DNA of 64,000 bases from Pararge aegeria (taxonomy: Eukaryota; Arthropoda; Insecta; Lepidoptera; Nymphalidae): assembly GCF_905163445.1 (NCBI RefSeq), contig NC_053191.1, forward strand, positions 7,998,001 through 8,062,000, written 5' to 3'. A model generated the notes under the pieces. It did not search any database, had not been told where the DNA came from, and saw nothing but the letters and a program-made list of their open reading frames with translations. The translations under genes and the position numbers were made by a program. Positions 1 to 11,320 of this stretch are shown here, piece after piece (the first letter of the stretch is position 1; every line of letters starts with the position of its first letter).

Positions 1-244
1 ATGCCGGTTTCTGTTGGCTCCTTTATTCTTGGCGTTAGCGGCTTTGGAATAAACACGGTTCTTGTTACAGTATCCATTTTGTATCGGTAATGTTTTGTAA
101 CTGTATCAAATAGTATATTTATTTTCTTTTCATGCTTAGGTACCTTCTTTAAATTAATTAACAATATGAAGTGTATCCCTTTTTATTGCAATGCGCAAAC
201 GTATAGCCCTAATTGAATGTGGTTTGTCATTTGGAGAAGTCATT

Positions 245-1481
245 CAAATTCAAATTCAAATTCATTTATTTCAAGTAGGCCTACTTTATAAGCACTTTTG
301 AAACGTCAAGTATGCATGTTTGTGTGACTCTACCACCGGTTCGGAAAGCAGATTCTACCGAGAAGAGCCGGCAAGAAACTCAGTAGTTGCTCTTTTCCAA
401 CATCAACATTTACAATCATTTTGCTATCTTGCGGGAGATGAGAGCGAGGCTGGCTGCTTCCATTCTACCTTGTCATTGAGGAATTCATCAAATGAATAGT
501 AACCTCGCTGTACTAGATGCGTTTTTACACATTTTTTAAATGTATGCATTGGTAGGTCAAGAATTTCCTTAGGAATCATGTTGTAAAAGCGTATACTCAA
601 CCCAAGAAAGGAGTTCTGCACCTTTCGCAGACGATATGCAGATATCACTAATTTATGACCGTTTCTGGTAAGTCGATTGTTAATTTCAGCTTTTGATTTA
701 TAAAGAGTAATATTTTGCCTCACAAAGACTATATTACTATAAATGTATTGCGAAGCTACTGTAAGAATACCTATTTGTTTAAATTTTTCACGAAGCGATT
801 CGCGTGATCCAAGTTTATATATTGATCGTACGGCTCTTTTCTGTAGTATAAATATACTTTCAATATCTGCAGCTTTTCCCCACAGCAAGATCCCATAGGA
901 CATAATACTGTGAAAGTATGCGAAATAAACAAGCCTAGCTGTTTCAACATCGGTAAGCTGTCTAATTTTCCTGATTGCATATGCAGCTGAGCTGAGTTTA
1001 CTCGCTAGGCTTTCTATATGGGTACCCCACTGTAGCTTACAATCTAAGGTCACTCCTAGAAAAACAGTGGAGTTTTCTATTTCAAGTGTTTCTCCATTTA
1101 TTATGATGTTTTTATCAATTTTTTTTACGTTAGGCAAAACAAATTCCAAACACTTAGTTTTTTTTGCATTTAAAAGTAAGTTATTAACAGTAAACCAGTC
1201 TGACACATGTGACAAAGCACGGTTTACGTCGTCAAAATTATCTTTGTTTCTATCAGTCTTAAAAATGAGAGATGTATCATCTGCGAACAGTACAATCTCA
1301 CAAGTGCCCCTGACATGGTGTGGCAGATCATTTATATACACCAGAAACAATAAGGGACCCAATATTGAGCCTTGTGGGACACCCATTAAGGCAGATGATC
1401 CCTTAGACTTTATGTCTTTTACGCATACCCTTTGAACTCTATCACTTAGATAAGAGGCAACTAAATTGAGTGCAACGTTTT
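245..1481 (-). mobile_element. 5'-truncated non-LTR retrotransposon, reverse transcriptase C-terminal half
   Basis: Read on the minus strand, an open frame of about 350 codons (about 1478 down to 424) encodes the C-terminal part of a LINE reverse transcriptase. It holds the GVPQGSILGPLLFLVYINDLP block and the FADDTS catalytic motif, followed by the thumb and C-terminal region. The frame runs upstream of the first Met to about 1478, where similarity ends at what looks like another repeat tail, so the 5' part and the endonuclease are missing. The 3' UTR runs to about 245 and ends in a short ATTCAA repeat. The style is Jockey/CR1-like; the clade is not resolved by eye. The reading frame is still intact, suggesting a fairly young copy. 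At least five more pieces of the same family occur in the window. Confidence 0.88.
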
Positions 1482-1861
1482 TGATGAAGTGAATGAAGTG
1501 TTTATTTGAGTTAGTTCTAAAATATAGATGTTCTGTTCAGCTGCTAAGCATTATCAAACGTTCTTTTGCTTGCGTAGTGACATACATAGCACATATTAAT
1601 CTTAATAACAACAATAATATTAATAAAATATAACCGCAAGCCCAGGTTCCAGCCATACAATTATAGATACTAATATGACTTTCAGGTCATTTTCCTTTTT
1701 GCATTGGTTACAAACGATTTAAAGTCATATACAAAATGGGAACGCTTTGCGGTTTTTAATTTCTACTAAAATTTATCACTCATTTGCTAATGAACTTTTT
1801 AATTAAAATGGAGTATTCAATCAACGGAGTAAATAATAATTGTTTGTCTATTAAGTAACGT

Positions 1862-2060
1862 CAACTGGAAAATGTTTGTGTGAAGGACATGAATGTTTTT
1901 CAGTGCTGGGTGTTTATATGTATGTTATAAGTATTTATGTATATTATTCATACAACATATTCATCAGTTATCTTAGTACCCAAAACACAAGCTACGCTTA
2001 CTTTGGGACTAGATGGCTGTGTGTGTATTGTCGTAGTATATTTATTTATTTATTATATAA
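1862..2060 (+). mobile_element. SINE family A copy 1 (5'-truncated)
   Basis: It matches the body of the other family-A SINEs from the CAACTGGAAAATG segment just after the B box, through the ACACAAGCTACGCTTACTTTG block, to a TTTA-rich tail. The tRNA-like head is absent. Oriented on the + strand like all other copies of this family here. Confidence 0.8.
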
Positions 2061-2194
2061 AAAAAAAAAATTTACAAGAATGTAGGTACATAAAGTTTTT
2101 ATAATGTAAAGTAATTATTATAATATCTCTATCTCTGGTCATAGGCGATAGATTTCAATTTACCATATGGTCGGCCATTTGCTTGGTTCATGAA

Positions 2195-2397
2195 TCCTTA
2201 ATAATTTTACAAATGCGAAATTTTGTCTGTGCTCTAACTGTATTTATTTGGACGCCATAACTGAGCAACCGATCAACTTGATTTTTGGCATAGAGTTAGT
2301 TGAGCTGATGTACAGTAACGTAGGCTTTTTTATCCCAGATAAACAAAACGGTCATTAACGGGCTTTATAAACGCGGTCCAAGAACGCGGGTAACAGC
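2195..2397 (+). mobile_element. Degenerate Helitron-like element
   Basis: It resembles the better preserved copy at 25167-25382, sharing the block with GGCATAGAGTTAGTTGA and the 3' region AACGCGG...AACGCGGGTAACAGC. The terminal CTAG has decayed to CGAT. Non-coding; probably a non-autonomous relic. Confidence 0.45.
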
Positions 2398-2627
2398 GAT
2401 TTTTTACTATAAAAAGTATATACACAACTGCATGTATCATATCCCTTGTGTAGTCGGGTAATAAAACGGCCTGCGAAGCTGTCGGTGGCCTACCGTACAT
2501 TGCTGATTCGGCACGCCGCGCGCGTACTCGCGTGCCTCGTTTCGTCTCATTGTACGATTTCGTATGCTCACCCGTCATTACCGTGCCGACTGTCCAGCGT
2601 ATACTTGACGACATCTTCTCCAGATTT

Positions 2628-2812
2628 ATTTATACAATTGATGAAATTCCTTATGACAAAGTTACTTTTATAACATTGTTGTTAAATCGTACCTAAACAA
2701 TTTGAAACCTGTTACCAAATTTTGAATTTCTTTTTTGTAAAATGTCTTCCAAACCAGTGGTAGAGTCACTACAAGCAGACTTTACGTTACAAAAGTGTTT
2801 ATAGAGTCTGCC
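2628..2812 (+). mobile_element. LINE 3' fragment (same family as 245-1481)
   Basis: The plus strand shows a remnant of the RT C-terminus (FDE..NDKV-like) followed by 3' UTR motifs found in the 245-1481 copy, read in the opposite orientation: CCAGTGGTAGAGTCACTACA and the ACGTTACAAAAGTG segment. The middle of the UTR is diverged. Confidence 0.6.
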
Positions 2813-3947
2813 TAAAAGGTGCCAATGAAAAAAAAAAAAGTTAAAAGAAAGCTTACCTAACTAACATATTGGTTTAGTGGCGAGCATGTTAAAGTTACTT
2901 ATGCCCGTTTTCACTAACTTCGGACAAGGCAATGCCTAAATAATAAACGCCTAACCAAATAAGATGATTAGGCATACATTTACCTTTCACCAATCTACTT
3001 TCAATACTCAACTTCTACATAAACAAACTTTTCTATTCATTATTTATTATTTCTATGGTTCTTGCCACAAGGTTCTTTATATGGTCATATTTTTTATTTT
3101 TCGTTTTTAAAAACAACCTTTTTTCATCCGTCAAGTTTGATTTTAAAAGTCCTGTAAACTTTAACTCCGAACCGCCGAATCGGAGTTGTAACTTTAGACG
3201 GTGCCTAACGTCGTGAGATATCACATAAGAGTCATGTTTTCTCTAGGAATCACCTAAATCTCCAGGCATCCGATTAAGGCGATTCCTAGGTTTAATGAAA
3301 ACTGGCATTAGTATTTAAAGGTCCTGAGTTTCAATCCCGGATCGGATGAAAAATGTTATGTTAGTCTTAATGCCAGCGTGGAGTTTGGAAGTTGTCCACC
3401 TCCGTCCTTCGGAGAGCACATTAACAAGTCAGTCCGGGTTATTATGACAATATTCATTCAAGTACGCCAAGGCCAAGAGGTCTACTTACTGCCTGTAGTC
3501 ACTTCTCTCATTTTCAGACACACTGCTCTTTGTGCAAGTCTCTCTTTTGCTCAACTTAGAACTCAGAAACAACTTCATCACAGATTCCCAAGTGGTTCTA
3601 GCATAACGTATTAATATCAACAGAGATTCCCTATTACCCACCATAGACCTATATCAGCCCTGGTATTTCTGGCACCTTCGTACATCTTTGATCTCAATGT
3701 TTTTCCCGATACATCAAATCCCATAGTCCGGTACGACCAAGACAAGACCTCGAAAACAATAGATATATGAGGCACAAACCAATTCAGCTTCAACACAAAG
3801 TAAAGTCATATTATGTGACGCCTTTAGGCATATGCGGTGACGTTCTCCGGATATATTAAATCAGTACTATTTCAAGGATTTTTTTATAATAAAAGTCTTA
3901 GCCACGGATGCTTATGCTTTCATCGATATTTGTCTTGTTTTGAGGTA

Positions 3948-4399
3948 TCCCTACTAATATTATAAATGTAAGTTTGTTTGTTACGCTTTCACGCAAGAAC
4001 TACTTAACCGATCATCATGAAACTTTGTACACATATTCTTGAAAGTGATAGAAGTAGTATAGGGTACTTTTCCCTCGAAATTAAGCTCGGTTCCTTTGGG
4101 AGAGGGGATGAAAGTGTTTGACGATTTTACACCATAACTCTGACAAATTATAACCGATTGAAATAATAATTTTTGTACTATAGAAGTTATAATATGTGTT
4201 TAATTTTGCCCAAAGTTTGTGTAGATCTGATGAATGTGGTTGGAGATAGAGGACAGAACTCCTCAGCAGACAGCAGCAAACCCCTAATTTAAGACTTAGC
4301 GATACTGAATACTTTAATTTTTTTTAGAACTACGACTTAAATTGAATGCCACATCAAAAAACAAAATCAAACGCGGGCGAAGTCGCGGGCAACAGCTAG
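3948..4399 (+). mobile_element. Non-autonomous Helitron-like element
   Basis: A 452-bp non-coding element starts TCCCTACTAATATTATAAAT and ends GCGGGCAACAGCTAG. It is flanked by A on the left and T on the right, the A|T insertion context and TC...CTAG termini expected for Helitrons. A short stem (GCGA/TCGC) sits just inside the 3' end. The same termini occur in related pieces at 25167 and, more decayed, at 2195 and about 42985. No Rep/helicase coding is present, so mobility would need a partner in trans. Confidence 0.7.
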
Positions 4400-5844
4400 T
4401 ACATGTTATAACATTGTTAACTTAAAAGTAAAGTTGCGAGGGTTCCAAACGTGGGTCTGAGAAGTTCTCAAGCTTGCCAACAAACTTGCCCAGTACTATA
4501 AAGGTTTGCAAACCTTGTCAGTCGTCATTAATGCTAAGCGTGTACCTACTGGTCGACCTCTTGGACACCGTTTTATTTATTCAGCGATTATGTTCATTTG
4601 CGCTTTTTGTGCTCATCTGCTTGAATTGTCTTGCATCTTGATGTACGATTTCTTAATACATGTAATTATCGATTACGTAACCATCTGTAAAGGCTTTTTC
4701 TGTAAATTACTGGTTACCTATGTACCTATGTAGTAATAACGAAATAATTATACTTAAGTATACTTTGTCATATTATTGTGTTGATGGATACGTTCGTAGA
4801 AATCTAATAAGATGCAGATATATTTACGTATCTGATAAAAAACGTTACAAAATGTGACATATTGATCACCATAAGTATTCAATATGACCCGTTTTGGCTT
4901 AGTAACTGCAATGAGTAGGTAAGCAACGCCCTTCTTTATAAAGCCTTGAGCAATGTAGAGCTTGATGGTCTCTTGGCGCCCCAACGCTTTCACATAACAA
5001 ATTGTATCTTAATGTGTGGAGTACCAAAATAAATCGTAATTACCAAATTTCTTTATACCTATAAAGATTTTTATTTTTTTATTAAATAAAATACTATTAT
5101 TTTTTGATGTCGTATTCTTTGAATGTAGTTTTCAAATTATGGCATTGTTTTAATATGCTACAATCAACATAAATAACTTTAAAACATACACGTCTAAGGG
5201 TGCAGAAAAACCACTTATTACTTTATAATATACTTACCTCCGTTATCAGGGTGCAACGTACTGTCGCATATCTGCCAGGAGATAATATTGTGTTGGAACT
5301 GCCTACACTGTTATTTATGTAACTGTTGTATAATAAAGGGTATTAACGAGTGTTATTATAGTATTGCATGAGTGTTTTAATACCTAGTTATCAACAGTTG
5401 CATACAAGACTGTTGCATCTACTCCCATAATATGAAAACACAAAAAAATTTAAAACAGTTAAATTACTGTTAATATTAAAACAGTCAGTCCTAGTGACCG
5501 TCTATCCATTAATGAGTATCTATATACAAATAAACTAAGTATTAATAAAATAATTATTGCCTTTAGTAGTAATTACACTGGGCTATTCTTTAATGTTGGA
5601 AGGTCACGATTCCGATGTACTCGGCGGAATATGTTCATCCGGACACGCGCGTGAATGAAAATGTTTTTTTTTTTAAATTCATACATATACCTGCATTGAG
5701 CAGTCGGCTGTCCGGGTGAAAACCTTTGCGTAGAAGGGATGGAAAAAAAAAACAAAGGAGTGTTATAATGAAATTCAGTACAACATTATAATATCGTCCG
5801 TTGAGATGTGATTGGTTATTAGGACCGTGGTTGTTTTAATGTTG

Positions 5845-6075
5845 GCAATAAACTAATTGTTTCAAAATCTTTTAAACTATTTCAACTTCAAAGCATGGGA
5901 GTAGATGAAATAAATAAAGCCACTGTATATTTACCTGCCTACGCACGCGGCCAATCTCGCCGGTCACGATTTGCGGTCATTTTACTGTTATTATTGTTAT
6001 CTATGTATAATGTAGTGGTACATACCTATTATATAGGTAATAACCTTATGTAGGTATTTTTAATAACAATACCGT
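5845..6075 (+). repeat. Dispersed duplication, copy 1
   Basis: This segment and 6705-6870 share an ordered set of blocks: AATAAACTAA, a TTTTAAACT/AACTTCAAA stretch, AAATAAAGCCAC, GCACGCG, CAATCTC, then CGGTCACGATTTGNGGTCA and a GTAGGT-rich flank. It is AT-rich except for that CG-rich core. No coding potential seen. Confidence 0.55.
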
Positions 6076-6514
6076 ACGTACCTACTTCCAGTAAAAGCAT
6101 TAGGTAGGCATGTAAAAGTTTAACTTTTGGATGCTTTTATATTTCAGCTTTCTCTATATCCAGTTTTTCATGCCGCCAGTGATTGGCAGGAAATTAATAC
6201 ATACTTATTTAGAGTTCTCTAAAACATGCAAAAATTTTTAAGAATTTATTTGAAAATTGACCATTGTATAAAGCATGCAAAAAAACATGGCTTGATGCAT
6301 ATTTTTATCTTATATTTAGTGATTAAAATTTTTCCTGGTTACGTAGGAAAAGTTCAGTTTCCGTTTGGTGAAGATCTTTGGAAATACAGAAATAAGCAGA
6401 CCTAGAACTTCGTAAAGAAACAACAGCTAACCACTTAAAATCATAGCAATTCTTTGATACCTACTTGCTAATTACTTCAACAACGTTTTTAACCAATTTT
6501 GTATATAATAACGC

Positions 6515-6575
6515 ATCAAAAATGCCATCTATGTGCCTATTTGAATAAAGAAATATTTGACTTTGACTTTGACCA
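6515..6575 (+). mobile_element. LINE 3' tail
   Basis: TTGAATAAAGAAATATTTGA followed by tandem CTTTGA units is the poly(A)-signal-plus-simple-repeat end typical of lepidopteran non-LTR elements. The upstream part is too short or diverged to assign to a family. Confidence 0.5.
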
Positions 6576-6704
6576 TCCCAAGTATGAAAATACCTGATTC
6601 CTTAATTATTTTTTAAACATGACAGTCAAACATCCAGTACTTCACCTAAAACATATATTTTGTCTTTGTGCATCCTCTATTTCAAATGATTCTACATTGA
6701 AAAT

Positions 6705-6870
6705 AAACTAAATGTTCGGTACATTTTAAACTTCAAAAGGACGTACAAAATAAATAAAGCCACCGCACACGCACGCGAACAATCTCTACGGTCACGATTT
6801 GTGGTCACGGAGCTTTGTTACTATATAGGTAGGTAGGTTGGTACCTTATATTTATATGGGTGCAGATGAA
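6705..6870 (+). repeat. Dispersed duplication, copy 2
   Basis: Direct-orientation partner of 5845-6075, about 840 bp downstream. The best conserved part is the CGGTCACGATTTG(T)GGTCA core, in which GGTCA occurs twice in direct orientation. Confidence 0.55.
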
Positions 6871-8268
6871 GACTGTACATCCACAGCCCCTCCAATCTAT
6901 CCGATGTACAGTAACTCTTAGCAATATTTAACAATTACCAAATTGAAGTTTACTACGCCAGTGTTTAACATGTTTATTTGATTATCTCTAAAATATAATT
7001 TTTATTAATACATAACTATAACCTAAAATAAACTATTTAAAAACTAAATAAAAAAAATAAGTGTTATATAATTAAGGGATTAATTTCCTCATTTAGAATT
7101 TTGGTAGGCATGTTTTTTCTGCTGCATGAAACTACCGCAATTTATTGAATTCATGTCGCCGCCGCTCTGTGCAGCTGACATCTGTTACAGCATGCCTCTT
7201 ATCACCACAGTATTCATTTAATTTTCTTTGCTTCATTGGCCAGATTAACTGGGTAACAATTTTGTTTATTAAAACTATACACAAATTAAAACTATATACA
7301 AACTATTTTGTTGCTAATATCAATAAACCAATAGGTTTAGTTTACCGACCTAAATAAAATACTTTTGCCAACGGTTGTCTGGAATACATTGCTTACAGAA
7401 TCAATATCCCTTTTGTGAAGATTGTCTTGGTAGCCTTTCCTTAATTTGTAGGCAATAGCCAACAAGATATTTTCGAATGAAGCGCAATCGGGAAGCCCAA
7501 TTTTCTACCACTTCATCCAGCAATCATTTGTAGTTTATCGTGAACACTTCAGATATCCCCGAAGAAAGTAATAGATAGGTGCGAGGTCACACAACCGTGG
7601 AGACAGTTCACATATCCATTACATACCTTCGCTATACCTACTGTGCGCTTCTCGAATGTTTTACGCAATAAATATATCGTCGTATGATGTATGGCATACT
7701 GCAGTATCTTGTTGACCACAGTCGTATCAATATAATATCACTACTATTCTAATTTATTAACTTTAAAGTTGTAAACCGCAACATTCATCGCTTTATGGCT
7801 GGCCAAGTTTGTTAGAAAAAGTAGTAAAAATCGTACTTCTCGCATACGTTTTCCAAAATAATGTTGAATTCAAATCAACATCAAATAGAAAACAAAATAA
7901 TTATCTTTGAAATTAACTGAAAGACAACGAAACCATCTATTTATATTCACGTATGTACGTTTACGTGTACGTTTTATTCAATTTAAAAGTTGTATGAAGT
8001 TCAAGTCTTCAATTAAATTATCCTTAATAAGTAGATGGATCTTGAATAGTTTGCGCGCTTTTAAAGCGAAGGCTCATGCAGCAAGGCGAGCGTCGGCCAC
8101 TTCTTCGTTCGGCGAGTACCTATACTTACACGTCATGATTCCGAGGATTCAGATGACAAATATGTACTTAGCATTTTGATTTACCGTTGTTGCATTATTG
8201 TAATTAATGCAAAAATTTAAGTGGTAAATGAGGTTATATAGCTGTATCTAATTTTGGCAGTAAATAAT

Positions 8269-8479
8269 TCTGGCGCAGTGGGCAGCGACCCTGCATTCTG
8301 AGTCCAAGGCCGTGGGTTCGATTCCCACAACTGGAAACGGTTTGTGTGATGAAAATAAATGTTTTTCAGTGTGTGTGTATCTGTATATTATTAGTATTTA
8401 TGTTTATCATTCATAAATATATTCACTAGGGGACTAGAGGGCGATATGTGTATTGTCGTAGTATAATTATTTATTTATA
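8269..8479 (+). mobile_element. SINE family A copy 2 (internal deletion)
   Basis: A tRNA-derived SINE. TGGCGCAGTGG matches the RNA polymerase III A box and GGTTCGATTCC matches the B box. The tail contains GTGTATTGTCGTAGTAT and a TTTATT run. The ATCAGTCATCTTAGTACCC...ACAAGCTACGC block of the other copies is deleted. No cloverleaf continues past the B box, so it is not a tRNA gene. Confidence 0.85.
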
Positions 8480-10216
8480 CACCCAGTATTGAAAACTATT
8501 TGAGCGGATAAACAACAACCAACTGTTCTCTATTGAATGCCTTTACGAATTATGGCTGTCTAAGCCAGACTGACTACAGAAACATTTTAAAAATGCATAA
8601 AATCAAATGTCAATCACTTTAAGCTATTTGCTAAAACCATTTATCAAGCTTAGCTCTCTTAGCATAAAGTTTCACATGACGGCTTGGTAATGAGTCCCGA
8701 AGACACGTGAGACATGATGGATGACTGACAAGACTTGTGAGTGGATATACCTACTTGTTCTGGATAACTTCCTACCCTATTAAATAATGTACAACATAGT
8801 ACATATGGGTAATGGTATGGTAGAAGCCGGAGGCGTTACTTTCTCGAAGTCCATCCAGTCCAGTACAATAAACTCCGCACAAAAATACTATAATCCGCAC
8901 AACAAAATAAATTTGTAGTCGTTTTTTTTTTAATTTCTTTCAAAGGGCAGATGAATAGAAATCAGAGCAATGGCCTAGCATGCTGTGTGCAATAATAACC
9001 GGGATCGACGAATTGGCTGGTGTATTCTAGTTTATCTACAAACGTACTACGAGTACCTACCTTAAAGTTTCTAGCCTTTAAAGTTTAGAGTATATGATTT
9101 GCACCTGTTTATGGCCTAACAAAAACCAGTACACCATCGCCCAGCTGAAGATACGATAATCCCAAATGGTAAATAAATTAAGCATTTACCTATGCTTCGG
9201 AAATATCTACCAATAAGTTAAATAATAATTTAAGTTCATCTCCAAATAACAAAGAGTCTCGTTAACAATATTCAATAACATCAAAAATGATGCACACCTA
9301 GAGGTCAAGACTAGCGACCTGGGTACCATAAAGCTTCTTAATTTCCAAATAAACAAAGAAAACCTCATAAATAACGGTAAGAGCATATGTAAAAGTAATA
9401 TGTCAGCGTCCCCGCAGTCATTAGAGACGCCATGTTTGATCTAACACAATACAATGCGCAGGCGCATCCATGGCGTTAGTAGTAGGGTTACCAGATTAGA
9501 AATATTTGATGGGATATTCTAAATTACTCCACTATTTAATTTGATGTTTAATACTTTCATGAAGATACTACAACAAGCCCAATATTCTTCATAAAAATAT
9601 CAAGAATATTTGACTTGTTGCGGTAAGAATAATTGTCTCATTTTTGAGCGAATAAGCGTAAATCACTGCTGTAGTATGTAGGTGCAACTTATCTTCCTAC
9701 CTACATCTAATGATCCATCGAACGAAGTTTAAAATTGTTATTTTGGTGCTCAGTCTGTTGGAAGACGTGATCTTCAAAAGGAAATACAGAATATGTAGCG
9801 CTTTGGGCGTCTTAACAGTTTTAAAGTTTATTGTTCGTTTACGTAGCTAAGTAGGTACGCAAAACCATGTAGTGCATTTATAGATTGGTACCGATTCTTC
9901 GGCTGTGCTGACTAAAATACTACTTTAAGTCTAATTAAGAGTAGTAAAATAAATCCAGGATTGTCCTGGAAAGTTCGAAGATTTAGTGTCCTTAACGGTA
10001 GACAAATTAGTAGGCTATCCATCAGATAGCTGTGAAAAATCGGTGTTAAATTATTTTTTTATACGCCGCAGCGAATTCTACGACCTCGAGCATGATCCGT
10101 GTAACGAATAAGTTTAAGACATATACTTAGGTAGGTACTAGAGGAACTAGAAATCTGTACCCTACTGATAATTAGATTAATCGTTCTAGGTAGCATTATT
10201 ATTACGGCTGGGTACT

Positions 10217-10254
10217 GGCAGACTTGAGGCTTGCCATCAAGCCTCAAGTCTGCC
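10217..10254. repeat. Perfect 17-bp hairpin, 4-nt loop
   Basis: GGCAGACTTGAGGCTTG (10217-10233), loop CCAT, then its exact reverse complement (10238-10254). The last part of the arm, CCTCAAGTCTG, is repeated again immediately downstream (10253-10263), so the locus has three copies of the short motif in mixed orientation. Confidence 0.9.
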
Positions 10255-10587
10255 TCAAGTCTGGAGAGGTATGAGGTACCTATATTAACACGCAACGGAC
10301 AGTATGATTTCATCAGTTAACCCTAATTTGACACAGTAGGTAGATATGTCTAGTACCTTCCGTTTTACTTTAACCGCCATTATAGAAGTTATCGCATCGA
10401 TAAATTACATACCTACATAGATCAAAAGATCGATCGATATACGTCGATGGATCTATTTCAATCACTTTGGGATTTGTTGATTTCAACAAAAAATACCTAC
10501 GTAATGTTTAAAAAATTTAAAGATCCAAAAAAGTCAACATAGACACCTGCAATCATTAACTATATTTAGGTACATACCTTTTCTAAC

Positions 10588-10975
10588 TTGAGTTAAATAT
10601 GGAACACCCATGATTTTTCAATTCGGTGAGTTTGTTTTTAATTCATTTTAGGGGGATTTGGCTCCTCCATATCCTTGTCAAGTGAAATTTAAACTGATTT
10701 TGAATTCTGCCGTTAGTTCTGTTACTGAAACCTTATATATTCTTCTTAACTCTACATATATTTATTAAAAATAGTTTAGGTACCTCCCTAGCCACTTACC
10801 TACAGTTAAATCGGTCTCATTTTTAATTTCTTGAGGTTATATGCCAAAGATATTTACATGAAACCTATTATTAGATGACTTCTTGCAGGATAAGGTCCTT
10901 ATTTGGCACTCTAGATTTATCAAGCATAGCCTTATCTATTTAAAAATATTTAGTTTTATACTTACTGTTACTTAG
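10588..10975 (+). repeat. Tandem duplication, unit 1
   Basis: The first of two adjacent diverged units. Shared landmarks in order: AACACCCAT, TTTTCAATTCG, GATTTGGCTCCTCCATATC, TTTAAACTG, TTCTGTTACTGA, TTCTTAACT, GAAACCTATTA, AGCATAGCCTTATCTATTTA and ACTGTTACTTA. No coding frame is conserved. The unit has no SINE or LINE hallmark, so it appears to be a local duplication of intron or intergenic sequence. Confidence 0.8.
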
Positions 10976-11320
10976 CTTGTTAAATATTTAACACCCATTA
11001 TTTTCAATTCGATGCGATTTTTTTAAAATTATTTTTAGGAAGATTTGGCTCCTCCATATCTTTGTCAAGTAAAATTTAAACTGTTTTTTAATTTCTGCGG
11101 TTATTTCTGTTACTGACATCATAACAATGAATCATCAAATTATGACCCGATTTTGTACCTCTTCTTAACTATACCTATATATTTATTAGAAACCTATTAG
11201 ATGCCTTCTTGCAGACTTAGGTAGGGAACTTATTTGACACTCTACATTTATTAAGCATAGCCTTATCTATTTAAATATATTTACTTTTATACTAACTGTT
11301 ACTTATATTTGAATAATAAG
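10976..11320 (+). repeat. Tandem duplication, unit 2
   Basis: Carries the same ordered landmarks as 10588-10975. It lacks about 70 bp found in unit 1 (around 10795-10860) and has about 40 bp not found there (around 11120-11160), so indels have accumulated since the duplication. Confidence 0.8.

Noticed and set aside
8269..8345. tRNA-like A and B boxes that could suggest a tRNA gene (also at 14840, 37503, 55590 and 62408)
   Set aside because: The sequence continues into a shared SINE body in every copy and no complete cloverleaf forms. These are tRNA-derived SINEs.
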